This document shows positions 42,612 to 51,824 of a DNA stretch of 64,000 bases, piece after piece. The DNA is from Streptomyces sp. NBC_00083 (GTDB lineage: Bacteria; Actinomycetota; Actinomycetes; Streptomycetales; Streptomycetaceae). Numbering within the stretch: the first letter of the stretch is position 1; each line of letters opens with the position of its first letter. A program made the position numbers and the translations under genes. The notes beneath the pieces were generated by a model that searched no databases, was not told the DNA's origin, and saw only the letters and a list, made by a program, of their open reading frames with translations. The stretch lies in assembly GCF_026343295.1 (NCBI RefSeq), contig NZ_JAPELY010000003.1, forward strand, positions 434,001-498,000, read 5' to 3'.

Positions 42612-44165
42612 TCAGTGGCCCGCGGCGTGCCCCGCATGCGACTCCACGATCTTCTTCCACGACTTCGGTTCGACCGGTGCCGTGGAGCCGCCCGGGTTGA
42701 CGGGCTGCGCGGACCGTGCGGACGGTGCCTTCGTCACTCCGGCGCGGGCGCCGAACCCGGCCTTGGCGGCCGCCGACGGGGACGGCTTGCCCGGCTGGAA
42801 GAGCCAGGTGTCGAAGAGCTCCGCGAGCGGCTTGCCCGAGACCTTCTCGGCGTACTTGACGAAGTCGCCGACGGCCGCGTTGCCATAGGCGTGCTCGGCC
42901 GGCCACCCCTTGAGGATCTTGAAGAAGGACGTGTCGCCGACGGTGTTGCGCAGCGCCTGGATGGCGACGGCGCCCCGGTCGTAGACCGCGCCGTCGAACT
43001 GGTTGTCCGGGCCCGGGTCGCCCGGCTCGACCTGCCAGAACGGGTCGTCCGCCGGGTGCTGCGAGTAGACCCAGTCCGCGAGTTCCTGCGCGGTGCCGTC
43101 CCCCTGCTTCTCCGACCAGAGCCACTGGGCGTAGGACGCGAAGCCCTCGTTGTCCCAGATGTCCTTCCAGCCCTTGACGGAGACGCTGTCGCCGTACCAC
43201 TGGTGCGCCAACTCGTGCACGATCACGGAGACGTTGGCGCCGTTGGCGAACTGGGCGGGGCTGTAGAACGGCCGCGTCTGAGTTTCGAGCGCGAAATGGC
43301 TCGGCACGTTGGGTGCGTACCCACCGACCGCGTTGAAGGGGTACGGCCCGAAAACGCTCTCAAGCCACTCCGTGACGTCCTTGGTGCGCTCGATGCTGGC
43401 GCGCACGGCGCCGTCGTTGTCACCGAGGTCCTTGCTGTACGCGTTGATGACGGGCAGGCCGCTCGCGGTCTTGTCGGTGGTGATGTCGAACTTGCCCACC
43501 GCGAGCGTGGTCAGGTAGGAGGCCTGCGGCTTGTTGGAGCGCCAGTTGTACGTCGTCCAGCCGATCTTCGAACTCTGGCTCTGGAGCACGCCGTTGCTGA
43601 TGGCCTGAGTGCCGTCGGGCACCTTCACCGACACGTCGTACGTGGCCTTGTCCAGCGGGTGGTCGTTGGACGGGAACCACCACACGGCCGAGTCGGGCTC
43701 CTGGGCCGCCACACCGCCGTCCGGGGTGCGCTGCCACGCGGTCCAGCCGTCGACCTTCAGCTCGGACGGCTTGCCCGCGTACTTCACCACCACGGTCACG
43801 GACTTGCCCTTGGGCAGCGGCGTGGCCGGGGTGATCTCCAGCTCGTGGCTGCCGGACGTGGCGAACGTCGCCCGGGTGCCGTTGACGCGTACCTCGCTGA
43901 CGGCGAGTCCGAAGTCCAGGTTGAAGCGGGAGAGGTCCTGCTTGGTGGTGGCGAGCAGGGTGGCCGTGCCCTCCAACAGGTCCGTGGCCGGCTGGTACTT
44001 GAGTTTCAGGTCGTAGTGCGAGACGTCGTAGCCGCCGTTGCCGCTGGCCGGGTAGTAGGGGTCGCCGATGCCCGGGGCGCCCGGAGTGAAGTCCGCGGCC
44101 GACGCCGGGATCACCAGCAGCAGGGAGGCGGCGAGCACGCTCGGGGCGATGATTTTGCGGTGCAC
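42612..44165 (-). CDS. Secreted M1-family zinc aminopeptidase
   Basis: A 517-residue exported metallopeptidase. A signal peptide (residues 1-23, IIAPSVLAASLLLVIPASA) precedes an N-terminal beta domain. The catalytic domain has the zinc motif HELAHQW (about 320) with the third ligand in NEGFASYAQWLW 18 residues on. It lacks the long C-terminal helical domain of full-length M1 enzymes (about 850 residues) and ends in a Pro/Ser-rich tail, so it is a short-form secreted peptidase. GTG 44165 has GGAG five bases upstream. Divergent from the secreted peptidase-like gene at 44400. Confidence 0.92.
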   Translation of the reverse strand: MHRKIIAPSVLAASLLLVIPASAADFTPGAPGIGDPYYPASGNGGYDVSHYDLKLKYQPATDLLEGTATLLATTKQDLSRFNLDFGLAVSEVRVNGTRATFATSGSHELEITPATPLPKGKSVTVVVKYAGKPSELKVDGWTAWQRTPDGGVAAQEPDSAVWWFPSNDHPLDKATYDVSVKVPDGTQAISNGVLQSQSSKIGWTTYNWRSNKPQASYLTTLAVGKFDITTDKTASGLPVINAYSKDLGDNDGAVRASIERTKDVTEWLESVFGPYPFNAVGGYAPNVPSHFALETQTRPFYSPAQFANGANVSVIVHELAHQWYGDSVSVKGWKDIWDNEGFASYAQWLWSEKQGDGTAQELADWVYSQHPADDPFWQVEPGDPGPDNQFDGAVYDRGAVAIQALRNTVGDTSFFKILKGWPAEHAYGNAAVGDFVKYAEKVSGKPLAELFDTWLFQPGKPSPSAAAKAGFGARAGVTKAPSARSAQPVNPGGSTAPVEPKSWKKIVESHAGHAAGH

Positions 44166-44386
44166 AAAAGCTCCAAGTCGTCAGTGTCGTCGTGGGGTGA
44201 ACGATGGTGAACGATCTCTTCGGACCTTATTCAGCCCGTGCCGCCCCGGTCATGTCCATGGCCCCTGCTGTCACACGATCGCCATTCGGCCGACATCTCG
44301 ACGTGTGCGCACCCGTACGCTCCGCGCCTCTTCGCCATCACTCCGCCGCCCTCTCCTACCCCCTTTTGCGCGGGAGTTGACCGGAG

Positions 44387-44392
44387 TACCTT
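44387..44392 (+). promoter_or_regulatory. -10 box TACCTT of leaderless X-Pro peptidase gene
   Basis: TACCTT ends 7 bases before ATG 44400, with a weak TTTTGC -35 17 bases upstream (44364-44369). No ribosome site precedes the ATG. Confidence 0.4.
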
Positions 44393-44399
44393 CCGGCCC

Positions 44400-46433
44400 A
44401 TGGCGATACGTGCGCGGTTCACCCGCCCCAGGTCCAGATCATCGAGGTCGTCGCGGTTTCGCCGGACGTCCAGCTCCGGCAGGTCCCTGAGAGCCCTCGC
44501 CCTCGCGGCCGTGGCCGCCCTGGCGGCGGTGCTCCTCGCCCCCGCGGGCGCCCAGGCCGCGCGGGCCAAGGAGAGCCAACCCGTCTACTCCTACGAGAAC
44601 GCGATACGCGAGGCCGTCTGGGTCGACACCGGCCTGGACGGCGACGGGGACGGCAGGAGCGACCGGGTCGCGGTCGACATCGTCCGCCCCCGCGAACCCG
44701 CCCAACAGGGCCGCAAGGTTCCCGTCATCATGGATGCCAGCCCCTACTACTCGTGCTGCGGGCGCGGCAACGAGAGCCAGCTCAAGACGTACGACGCCCA
44801 CGGCAACGTCGTGCAGATGCCGCTGTTCTACGACAACTACTTCGTGCCGCGCGGCTACGCCTTCGTCGGCGTCGACCTGGCCGGAACCAACCGCTCGGAC
44901 GGCTGTGTCGACGTCGGCGGCCCCTCCGACGTCCTGTCCGCCAAGGCGGTCGTCGACTGGCTCAACGGGCGGGCCCGCGCCTACACGACGCGGACCGGCG
45001 GCGAGCGCGCCACGGCCGGATGGACCAACGGCCGCACCGGCATGATCGGCAAGAGCTGGGACGGCACCATCGCCAACGGCGTCGCGGCCACCGGCGTCGA
45101 GGGCCTCGAGACGATCGTGCCGATCAGCGCCATCTCCTCCTGGTACGACTACTACTTCGCCAAGGGCGCCCCGTTGTACGACGGCGGACCCGCCGACCTC
45201 GCCGACGCGGTGGAGAGCCCGGACGCGCAGGCGCACTGCGCCGCGGCTCAGCAGAAGCTCGTCGCCGGATCGCCGCGCAGCGGTGACTGGACGAAGCTGT
45301 GGAACGACCGGGACTACGTGCTGCGCGCCGACCACGTCAAGGCCAGCGTCTTCGTCGTCCACGGAATGCAGGACCTCAACGTCCGCACCAAGAACTTCGG
45401 CCAGTGGTGGGACGCCCTCGCCGCCAACGGCGTCGAGCGCAAGATCTGGCTGTCGGGGACCGGTCACGTCGACCCGTTCGACTACCGGCGCGCCGACTGG
45501 GTCCCGGTCCTCCACCAGTGGTTCGACCACTACCTGCTTGGCTACGACAACGGCATCGAGCGGCAGCCCATGGCCGACATCGAGCGTCACCCCGACCAGT
45601 GGACCACCGACCGCGTGTGGCCCCCGTCGGGTACCGCGGCCACCACCGTGCACCCCGTGAACGGTCCCGTTCCGGGCGTCGGAGCGCTCTCAGCGGGCCG
45701 GGCCCCGGCCGGGTCGACGGCCACGTTCACCGACAACCCGGCGCTCGACGAGACGAGTTGGGCCGCCGACATCGACAAGTCGACGCCCGACAAGGCGGGT
45801 TTCACCACCCGACCGCTCACCAAGGACCTGCGGGTGTCCGGCTCGTCCAAGGTGACCGTCACCGCGACCCCGACCACGAGCAGCGCCCATCTCTCCGCGG
45901 TCCTCGTCGACCTCGGACCCGACACGATCCGCAACTACGCGGGGCCGGGCGAGGGCATCCTCACCGGCACCGACCGCACCTGCTGGGGCGCGAGCACGGC
46001 CGGGGACAGCTCCTGCTACCTGACCACATCGGCGGACAGGATCTCCGTCGGCGCCACCGTCTTCAGCCGCGGCTGGGCCGACCTCGGCAACTACGCGTCC
46101 GACCGCAAGGGCGTCCCGCTCACGCCGGGCAAGGCGTACACCCTCACGATCGACCTGGCCGCCACCGACCACGTCGTGCCCGCGGGGCACCGGCTCGCGC
46201 TGATCGTCGCGGGCACCGACAACGGCCTCATCGACCCGCCGGCGAGCAGGCCCACCCTCACGCTCGACCTGAGGCGTACCGGGGCCCAGGTGCCGTTCGT
46301 CGGCGGCGCCGGAGCGTTCGCACGGGCCACCGCCGGTTCGCCCGCGCGCAGCGACGCGCAGAGCCCGGTCGCGCCGAAGGGGGTGCCGGTGCCGCGGATG
46401 ACCCAGCGGCTCCCCGGCGACCCCAGGCCCTGA
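44400..46433 (+). CDS. Secreted X-Pro dipeptidyl-peptidase (CocE/S15 type)
   Basis: A 677-residue exported serine hydrolase. The Arg-rich N-terminus and hydrophobic segment (about 28-55, ending GAQAA) are a signal peptide. The S15 alpha/beta-hydrolase domain has the nucleophile in GKSWDGTIANG, ASPYYSCCGRGNES near the oxyanion hole, VVHGMQDLNV (Asp) and WLSGTGHVDPFDY (His). A C-terminal jelly-roll domain (about 480-640) ends in a Pro/Ala tail. It likely releases X-Pro dipeptides from extracellular peptides. ATG 44400 is preferred over an upstream in-frame start because of TACCTT seven bases before it. A palindrome lies at 45679-45692. Confidence 0.9.
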   Translation: MAIRARFTRPRSRSSRSSRFRRTSSSGRSLRALALAAVAALAAVLLAPAGAQAARAKESQPVYSYENAIREAVWVDTGLDGDGDGRSDRVAVDIVRPREPAQQGRKVPVIMDASPYYSCCGRGNESQLKTYDAHGNVVQMPLFYDNYFVPRGYAFVGVDLAGTNRSDGCVDVGGPSDVLSAKAVVDWLNGRARAYTTRTGGERATAGWTNGRTGMIGKSWDGTIANGVAATGVEGLETIVPISAISSWYDYYFAKGAPLYDGGPADLADAVESPDAQAHCAAAQQKLVAGSPRSGDWTKLWNDRDYVLRADHVKASVFVVHGMQDLNVRTKNFGQWWDALAANGVERKIWLSGTGHVDPFDYRRADWVPVLHQWFDHYLLGYDNGIERQPMADIERHPDQWTTDRVWPPSGTAATTVHPVNGPVPGVGALSAGRAPAGSTATFTDNPALDETSWAADIDKSTPDKAGFTTRPLTKDLRVSGSSKVTVTATPTTSSAHLSAVLVDLGPDTIRNYAGPGEGILTGTDRTCWGASTAGDSSCYLTTSADRISVGATVFSRGWADLGNYASDRKGVPLTPGKAYTLTIDLAATDHVVPAGHRLALIVAGTDNGLIDPPASRPTLTLDLRRTGAQVPFVGGAGAFARATAGSPARSDAQSPVAPKGVPVPRMTQRLPGDPRP

Positions 46434-46451
46434 CGGACCGGTCCGGCGACA

Positions 46452-46488
46452 GCCGGGGTGACGGCGCGGACGCCGCCGTCGCCCCGGC
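46452..46488. terminator. Strong bidirectional terminator
   Basis: Positions 46452-46466 pair with 46474-46488 over 15 bp (one G-U), closing a 7-base loop, between the convergent X-Pro peptidase and thioesterase genes. Confidence 0.75.
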
Positions 46489-46514
46489 CACGCCGTGCGG
46501 GCGCGGCCGGCGGC

Positions 46515-47288
46515 TCAGAACGCCGGCCCGCCCGCCGGGGTGTTCACGTCCGACAGCGCCTGCGCCAGGGCTTGCAGCACCGGACCCGGCTCGTCGCGCA
46601 AGTAGAAGTGGCCGCCAGGGAAGTGACGTACTGTCAGGTCCCGCGTGGTGTGACTGCGCCAGTCGTCGAGGAGGTCGATCCTGTAGTCGTCGCGGCCGCC
46701 CAGCACCGTCATGGGCACGGGCAGCGGGGCGGCCTCCCGCCATGTGTACGTCTCCAGGACGCGGTAGTCGGCACGCAGCGCGCCGACTACCAGCTCCCGC
46801 AGCTCCGCGCTGTCCAGGACCTCCTGCGGTATCCCGCCGTGGATCTCCGCCACCCGCCTGATGAGGTCGTCGTCGGAGAGCCGGTGCAGCGGGTCGAGGG
46901 CGCGTGCATGACGGTGGTGCGGCGCGGGAAACGCGGAGAGGACCAGCCGGGCGGGCAGCGGCCGGCCCGCGTCCCGCAGGGCCCGCGTGACCTCGTAGGC
47001 TACGAGGGAGCCCAGGCTGTGCCCGAAGAAGGCGTACGGCTCCGGGCCCAGGGGCACCTCGTCGACGAACGCCGTGACGAGCTCCTCCATGGAGCGGAAC
47101 ATCGGCTGTCCGTACCGCGAACCGCGGCCGGGCAGCTGCACGGCGTGGAACTCGGCGTCCGGCAGGTCGCGGCCCCAGCGGAGGTACTCCGTGGCCGAAC
47201 CGCCCGCGTGCGCGAAGCAGTAGAGCTTGGGGGCGCCGGGGCGCGGCTTCCCGGCGAAGAGCCAGCTGGACGGCGTGGCGGGGTGCAT
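46515..47288 (-). CDS. Stand-alone type II thioesterase
   Basis: A 257-residue alpha/beta-hydrolase of the GrsT/TEII family, which removes aberrant acyl groups from PKS/NRPS carrier proteins. Motifs: LYCFAHAGGSATEY, PGRGSR, FFGHSLGSLVAYE (Ser nucleophile), GGRDDYRI (Asp) and FPGGHFYL (His). ATG 47288 has GGAGG about 9 bases upstream. No PKS or NRPS gene lies in the window, so it is either a housekeeping editor or serves a distant cluster. Confidence 0.9.
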   Translation of the reverse strand: MHPATPSSWLFAGKPRPGAPKLYCFAHAGGSATEYLRWGRDLPDAEFHAVQLPGRGSRYGQPMFRSMEELVTAFVDEVPLGPEPYAFFGHSLGSLVAYEVTRALRDAGRPLPARLVLSAFPAPHHRHARALDPLHRLSDDDLIRRVAEIHGGIPQEVLDSAELRELVVGALRADYRVLETYTWREAAPLPVPMTVLGGRDDYRIDLLDDWRSHTTRDLTVRHFPGGHFYLRDEPGPVLQALAQALSDVNTPAGGPAF

Positions 47289-47535
47289 GGTGCGGGGACC
47301 TCCGGGGGAGCGGGTGGACGGGACGGCGGCCGGGCCGGCTCCGCGCCGGGCGCCTGCCCGTCGGCCCGGTGGCCGGCCCCGTACCGACGAGTCTCGCATC
47401 GTGTTCCGGATCATCCTCCCCGTTCCGGCCATGACGCCGTGCCCGCCGGTGCCGGGGGCCGGGCGGAGCCGTGGGGGGCCGTGGGGAGGACGGGGATGGG
47501 AGCCGGCCGGGCGACGGCTTAAGATCGGTCATCTC

Positions 47536-49173
47536 ATGACTGCAACTCTCGTCGCCAAGGACCTCGCCGCCGGCCACGGCGACCGCACCCTGTTCGCCGG
47601 GCTCGACCTGGTGGTCGCCCCCGGAGACGTCATCGGCCTCGTCGGACCCAACGGGGCGGGCAAGTCGTCCCTGCTGCGGCTGCTGGCCGGGCTCGACGCG
47701 CCCGAGGAGGGCGAGCTGCGGCTTTCCCCGCCCGGCGCGAGCGTCGGCCACCTCCCGCAGGAGCCCGACCGCCGCCCCGGCGAGACGATCCGCGCCTTCC
47801 TCGCGCGGCGCACCGGTGTCGCCGCCGCCCAGGAGACGATGGACAACGCGACGCAGGCCCTGGTCGACGGGGCGCCCGGCGCCGACGACGCCTACGCCGA
47901 CAGCCTGGAGCGCTGGCTGGCACTGGGCGGCGCCGACCTCGACGAGCGGGCCGAGGAGGTCGCCGCCTCGCTCGGCCTGACCACCGGCCTGGACCAGCCG
48001 ATGACCGCGCTCTCCGGCGGCCAGGCCGCCCGCGCCGGCCTCGCCTCGCTGCTCCTGTCCCGCTACGACGTCTTCCTGCTCGACGAGCCGACCAACGACC
48101 TCGACCTGGACGGCCTGGAGCGGCTCGAAGCGTTCGTGAAGGGGCTGCGGGCCGGCACCGTCGTCGTCAGCCACGACCGCGAGTTCCTCGCCCGCACCGT
48201 CACCAAGGTCCTCGAACTCGACCTCGCCCAGCAGCAGATCAACCTGTACGGCGGCGGCTACGAGGCCTACCTCGACGAGCGTGCCACCGCGCGCCGGCAC
48301 GCGCGCGACGACTACGAGGAGTACGCCGACAAGCGCACCGCCCTCGAAGGCCGCGCCCAGATGCAGCGCTCCTGGATGGACAAGGGCGTCAAGAACGCCC
48401 GCCGCAAGGCGACCGACAGCGACAAGCTCGGGAAGAAGTTCCGCAGCGAGTCCAGCGAGAAGCAGGCCGCCAAGGCCCGCCAGACGCAGCGCATGATCGA
48501 GCGCCTCGACGTCGTGGAGGAGCCCCGCAAGGAGTGGGAGCTGCGGATGGAGATCGCCTCCGCGCCCCGCTCCGGCGCCGTCGTCGCCGGCCTGCGCGAT
48601 GCCGAGGTGCACCGCGAGGGCTTCACCTTCGGACCGGTCACGCTCCAGATCGACTGGGCCGACCGCGTGGCCATCACCGGCGCCAACGGCTCCGGCAAGT
48701 CCACGCTGCTCGCCGCCCTCCTCGGCCGGCTGCCCCTCGACGCCGGGCACGCCACGCTCGGCTCGGGCGTCGTCGTCGGCGAGGTCGACCAGGCCCGCGG
48801 GCTCTTCCTCGGGGACGACCCCCTGCTCGACGCGTTCTGCGCGGCGGTACCCGACACGGAGCCCGCCGAGGTCCGCACCCTGCTCGCCAAGTTCGGGCTC
48901 AAGGCGCACCACGTGCTGCGCCCCGCCGGATCGCTCTCACCGGGCGAGCGCACCCGCGCGGCGCTCGCGCTGCTCCAGGGCCGGGGCGTCAACCTGCTCG
49001 TCCTCGACGAGCCGACCAACCACCTGGACCTCCCCGCCATCGAACAGCTGGAGTCGGCCCTCGACTCCTACACGGGCACGCTGCTCCTGGTCACCCACGA
49101 CCGGCGCATGCTGGACGCCGTCCACACCACGCGCCGCCTGGAGGTCGCGGACGGCAAGGTGACCGAGCACTAA
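47536..49173 (+). CDS. ABC-F ATPase, second copy in window
   Basis: A 545-residue soluble double-ABC protein of the ABC-F family. Domain 1 has GPNGAGKSS and LSGGQ, a LLDEPTNDLD Walker B and a linker of charged helices (about 245-320). Domain 2 has GANGSGKST, LSPGE and VLDEPTNHLD. Divergent from the ABC-F at 23048 in linker and signature, so probably a different subfamily (housekeeping type). No ribosome site precedes ATG 47536; TAAGAT (47520-47525) lies 10 bases upstream, so the leader is absent or very short. Confidence 0.9.
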   Translation: MTATLVAKDLAAGHGDRTLFAGLDLVVAPGDVIGLVGPNGAGKSSLLRLLAGLDAPEEGELRLSPPGASVGHLPQEPDRRPGETIRAFLARRTGVAAAQETMDNATQALVDGAPGADDAYADSLERWLALGGADLDERAEEVAASLGLTTGLDQPMTALSGGQAARAGLASLLLSRYDVFLLDEPTNDLDLDGLERLEAFVKGLRAGTVVVSHDREFLARTVTKVLELDLAQQQINLYGGGYEAYLDERATARRHARDDYEEYADKRTALEGRAQMQRSWMDKGVKNARRKATDSDKLGKKFRSESSEKQAAKARQTQRMIERLDVVEEPRKEWELRMEIASAPRSGAVVAGLRDAEVHREGFTFGPVTLQIDWADRVAITGANGSGKSTLLAALLGRLPLDAGHATLGSGVVVGEVDQARGLFLGDDPLLDAFCAAVPDTEPAEVRTLLAKFGLKAHHVLRPAGSLSPGERTRAALALLQGRGVNLLVLDEPTNHLDLPAIEQLESALDSYTGTLLLVTHDRRMLDAVHTTRRLEVADGKVTEH

Positions 49174-49245
49174 GCCCCCCCGCCCGGGAGGGCTGCCGGG
49201 CACTGAGCCCCCCGCCCGGTAGAGCTGAGGGCCCGTCACCCGCGA

Positions 49246-49276
49246 GCGGGCGTACGGCAGTCGGCCGTACGCCCGC
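49246..49276. terminator. Bidirectional terminator hairpin
   Basis: GCGGGCGTACGG (49246-49257) and CCGTACGCCCGC (49265-49276) form a perfect 12-bp stem with a 7-base loop, between the convergent ABC-F and Tex genes. Confidence 0.75.
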
Positions 49277-49295
49277 AGTGGTGGTCCCGCCCGGC

Positions 49296-51758
49296 TCAGC
49301 GGCCGCCGCGGCCCTTCGGGTCGACCAGGCCCGCCTTGCGCAGGGCGTCCGCCATCGCGCTGTTGGCGGGGGCCGGCGCCGAGCCGCGGCCCTGGCCGCC
49401 GCCCTGGCGGTTGCCGCCCCGCGCCTCCCCTCCGCCGGAGCCACCCCGGCGCTGCTGGCTCTGCCCCTGCCCCTGGCGCTGACCCTGGCCTTGCCGCTGC
49501 CGGGGAGGACGGCCGCCGCCCTCGCTCCGGCCCGCCTGGCCCTGGTCGCCGCGCTCCCGCTGGGGCGCGCCGCCCTGCGCCGACGCGTCGTCGTCGAGAC
49601 GCAACGTCAGCGAGATCCGCTTGCGCGGCACATCCACGTCGAGGACCTTCACCTTGACGATGTCGCCCGGCTTGACCACGTCGCGCGGGTCCTTCACGAA
49701 CGTCCTCGACAGGGCCGAGACATGCGCGAGCCCGTCCTGGTGCACACCGATGTCGATGAACGCGCCGAACGCCGCCACATTGGTGACCACCCCTTCGAGC
49801 ACCATCCCGGGCGCCAGGTCGCCGATCTTCTCGACGCCCTCCTTGAAGGTGGCCGTCTTGAACGCCGGACGCGGGTCACGGCCCGGCTTCTCCAGCTCGC
49901 GCAGGATGTCGGTGACCGTGGGCAGACCGAAGGTCTCGTCCACGAAGTCGTCCGGCCGCAGCGAGCGCAGCACCCCGGTGTTGCCGATGAGCGATGCGAC
50001 CTCGCTGCCCGCCGTCTTCACCATCCGCCGCACCACCGGATAGGCCTCGGGGTGCACGCTGGACGCGTCCAGCGGGTCGTCGCCGCCGCGGATCCGCAGG
50101 AAGCCCGCGCACTGCTCGTACGCCTTCGGGCCGAGCCGCGCCACGTCCTTCAGCGCCCGGCGCGAGTGGAACGGCCCGTTGTTGTCGCGGTGCGCCACGA
50201 TGTTCTCGGCGAGCGTCGAGCCGATGCCGGACACGCGTGAAAGCAGCGGCGCGGAGGCGGTGTTGACGTCGACGCCCACGCCGTTCACACAGTCCTCGAC
50301 CACCGCGTCGAGCGAGCGCGACAGCTTCACCTCGGACAGGTCGTGCTGGTACTGGCCCACCCCGATCGACTTCGGGTCGATCTTCACGAGTTCGGCGAGC
50401 GGGTCCTGGAGGCGCCGGGCGATGGAGACCGCGCCGCGCAGCGACACGTCCATGTCGGGGAACTCCTGCGAGGCGAAGGCGGAAGCCGAGTACACCGAAG
50501 CGCCGGCCTCGGACACCATCACCTTCGCGAGGTTCAACTCCGGGTGCTTCGCGATGAGTTCACCGGCGAGTTTGTCCGTCTCGCGGGAGGCGGTGCCGTT
50601 GCCGATGGCGATCAGCTCGACGGCGTGCTCCGTGCAGAGCCCGGCCAGCTTCGCCAGCGCCTGGTCCCACTTGTTGGCCGGGACGTGCGGGTGGATCACG
50701 TCGGTGGCGACGACCTTGCCCGTCGCGTCCACGACGGCCACCTTCACCCCGGTACGGAAACCGGGGTCGAGGCCGAGCGTGGCGCGGGTGCCGGCCGGGG
50801 CGGCCAGCAGCAGGTCGCGCAGGTTGGAGGCGAAGACACGGACCGCCTCGTCCTCCGCGGCCGTACGCAGGCGCAGCCGCAGATCGATGCCGAGGTGCAC
50901 CAGGATCCGGGTGCGCCAGGCCCAACGCACCGTGTCGCCGAGCCACTTGTCGCCGGGGCGGCCGCGGTCGGCGACGCCGAAGCGGCGCGCCACCATGTTC
51001 TCGTAGGTCGAGGGACCCGGCTCGGCGGACGGCTCCTCGGGTTCGAGGACGAGGTCGAGCACGTCCTCCTTCTCGCCGCGCAGCATCGCGAGGACGCGGT
51101 GCGAGGGCAGCGCGGTGAACGGCTCGGTGAAGTCGAAGTAGTCGGCGAACTTGGCGCCCGCCTCCTCCTTGCCCTCGCGGACCTTCGCCGCGAGGCGGCC
51201 CCTGGTCCACATGCGCTCGCGCAGCTCGCCGATCAGATCGGCGTCCTCCGAGAACCGCTCGGCGAGGATCGCGCGGGCGCCCTCCAGGGCGGCGGCCGCG
51301 TCGGCCACGCCCTTGTCGCCGTCCACGAAGGCGGCGGCCGCGACGAGCGGGTCCACCGAGGGGTCGCCGAGCAGTCCCTCGGCGAGCGGTTCGAGACCGG
51401 CCTCGCGGGCGATCTGCGCCTTGGTGCGCCGCTTGGGCTTGAACGGCAGGTAGATGTCCTCCAGGCGCGCCTTGGTGTCGGCGGCCCGGATCTGCGCTTC
51501 GAGGGCGTCGGTGAGCTTGCCCTGCTCCCGTACCGACTCCAGGACCGCGGCGCGGCGGTCCTCCAGTTCGCGCAGGTAGCGCAGCCGCTCCTCGAGGGTG
51601 CGCAGCTGGGCGTCGTCCAGCATCTCGGTCGCTTCCTTGCGGTAGCGAGCGATGAACGGGACGGTGGACCCGCCGTCGAGCAGCCCGACGGCGGCTTGCA
51701 CCTGCCGCTCCCGTACGCCGAGTTCCTCGGCGATCCTGCTTTCGATGGACGTCGTCAC
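49296..51758 (-). CDS. tex: Tex-family RNA-binding transcription accessory protein
   Basis: An 820-residue cytoplasmic protein. Order: N-terminal Tex helical domain (SRIAEELGVRERQVQAAVGLLDGGSTVPFIARYRKE), YqgF/RNase-H-like fold (about 325-450, LGLDPGFRTGVKVAVVDATGK), helix-hairpin-helix domain (about 490-560, NTASAPLLSRVSGIGSTLAENIV) and an S1 RNA-binding domain (about 645-715, GMVLEGVVTNVAAFGAFIDIGVHQDGLAHVS). The last ~90 residues are a Gln/Gly/Arg-rich, RGG-like disordered tail, longer than in most Tex proteins. GTG 51758 has AAGGCGG upstream. Single-gene unit. Confidence 0.95.
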   Translation of the reverse strand: MTTSIESRIAEELGVRERQVQAAVGLLDGGSTVPFIARYRKEATEMLDDAQLRTLEERLRYLRELEDRRAAVLESVREQGKLTDALEAQIRAADTKARLEDIYLPFKPKRRTKAQIAREAGLEPLAEGLLGDPSVDPLVAAAAFVDGDKGVADAAAALEGARAILAERFSEDADLIGELRERMWTRGRLAAKVREGKEEAGAKFADYFDFTEPFTALPSHRVLAMLRGEKEDVLDLVLEPEEPSAEPGPSTYENMVARRFGVADRGRPGDKWLGDTVRWAWRTRILVHLGIDLRLRLRTAAEDEAVRVFASNLRDLLLAAPAGTRATLGLDPGFRTGVKVAVVDATGKVVATDVIHPHVPANKWDQALAKLAGLCTEHAVELIAIGNGTASRETDKLAGELIAKHPELNLAKVMVSEAGASVYSASAFASQEFPDMDVSLRGAVSIARRLQDPLAELVKIDPKSIGVGQYQHDLSEVKLSRSLDAVVEDCVNGVGVDVNTASAPLLSRVSGIGSTLAENIVAHRDNNGPFHSRRALKDVARLGPKAYEQCAGFLRIRGGDDPLDASSVHPEAYPVVRRMVKTAGSEVASLIGNTGVLRSLRPDDFVDETFGLPTVTDILRELEKPGRDPRPAFKTATFKEGVEKIGDLAPGMVLEGVVTNVAAFGAFIDIGVHQDGLAHVSALSRTFVKDPRDVVKPGDIVKVKVLDVDVPRKRISLTLRLDDDASAQGGAPQRERGDQGQAGRSEGGGRPPRQRQGQGQRQGQGQSQQRRGGSGGGEARGGNRQGGGQGRGSAPAPANSAMADALRKAGLVDPKGRGGR

Positions 51759-51824
51759 GTTGCCGTACCGCCTTCTCGCTGAGCCTGGGGCGCCATTGTG
51801 GCAGGCGGCGACGGCAATCGACGA

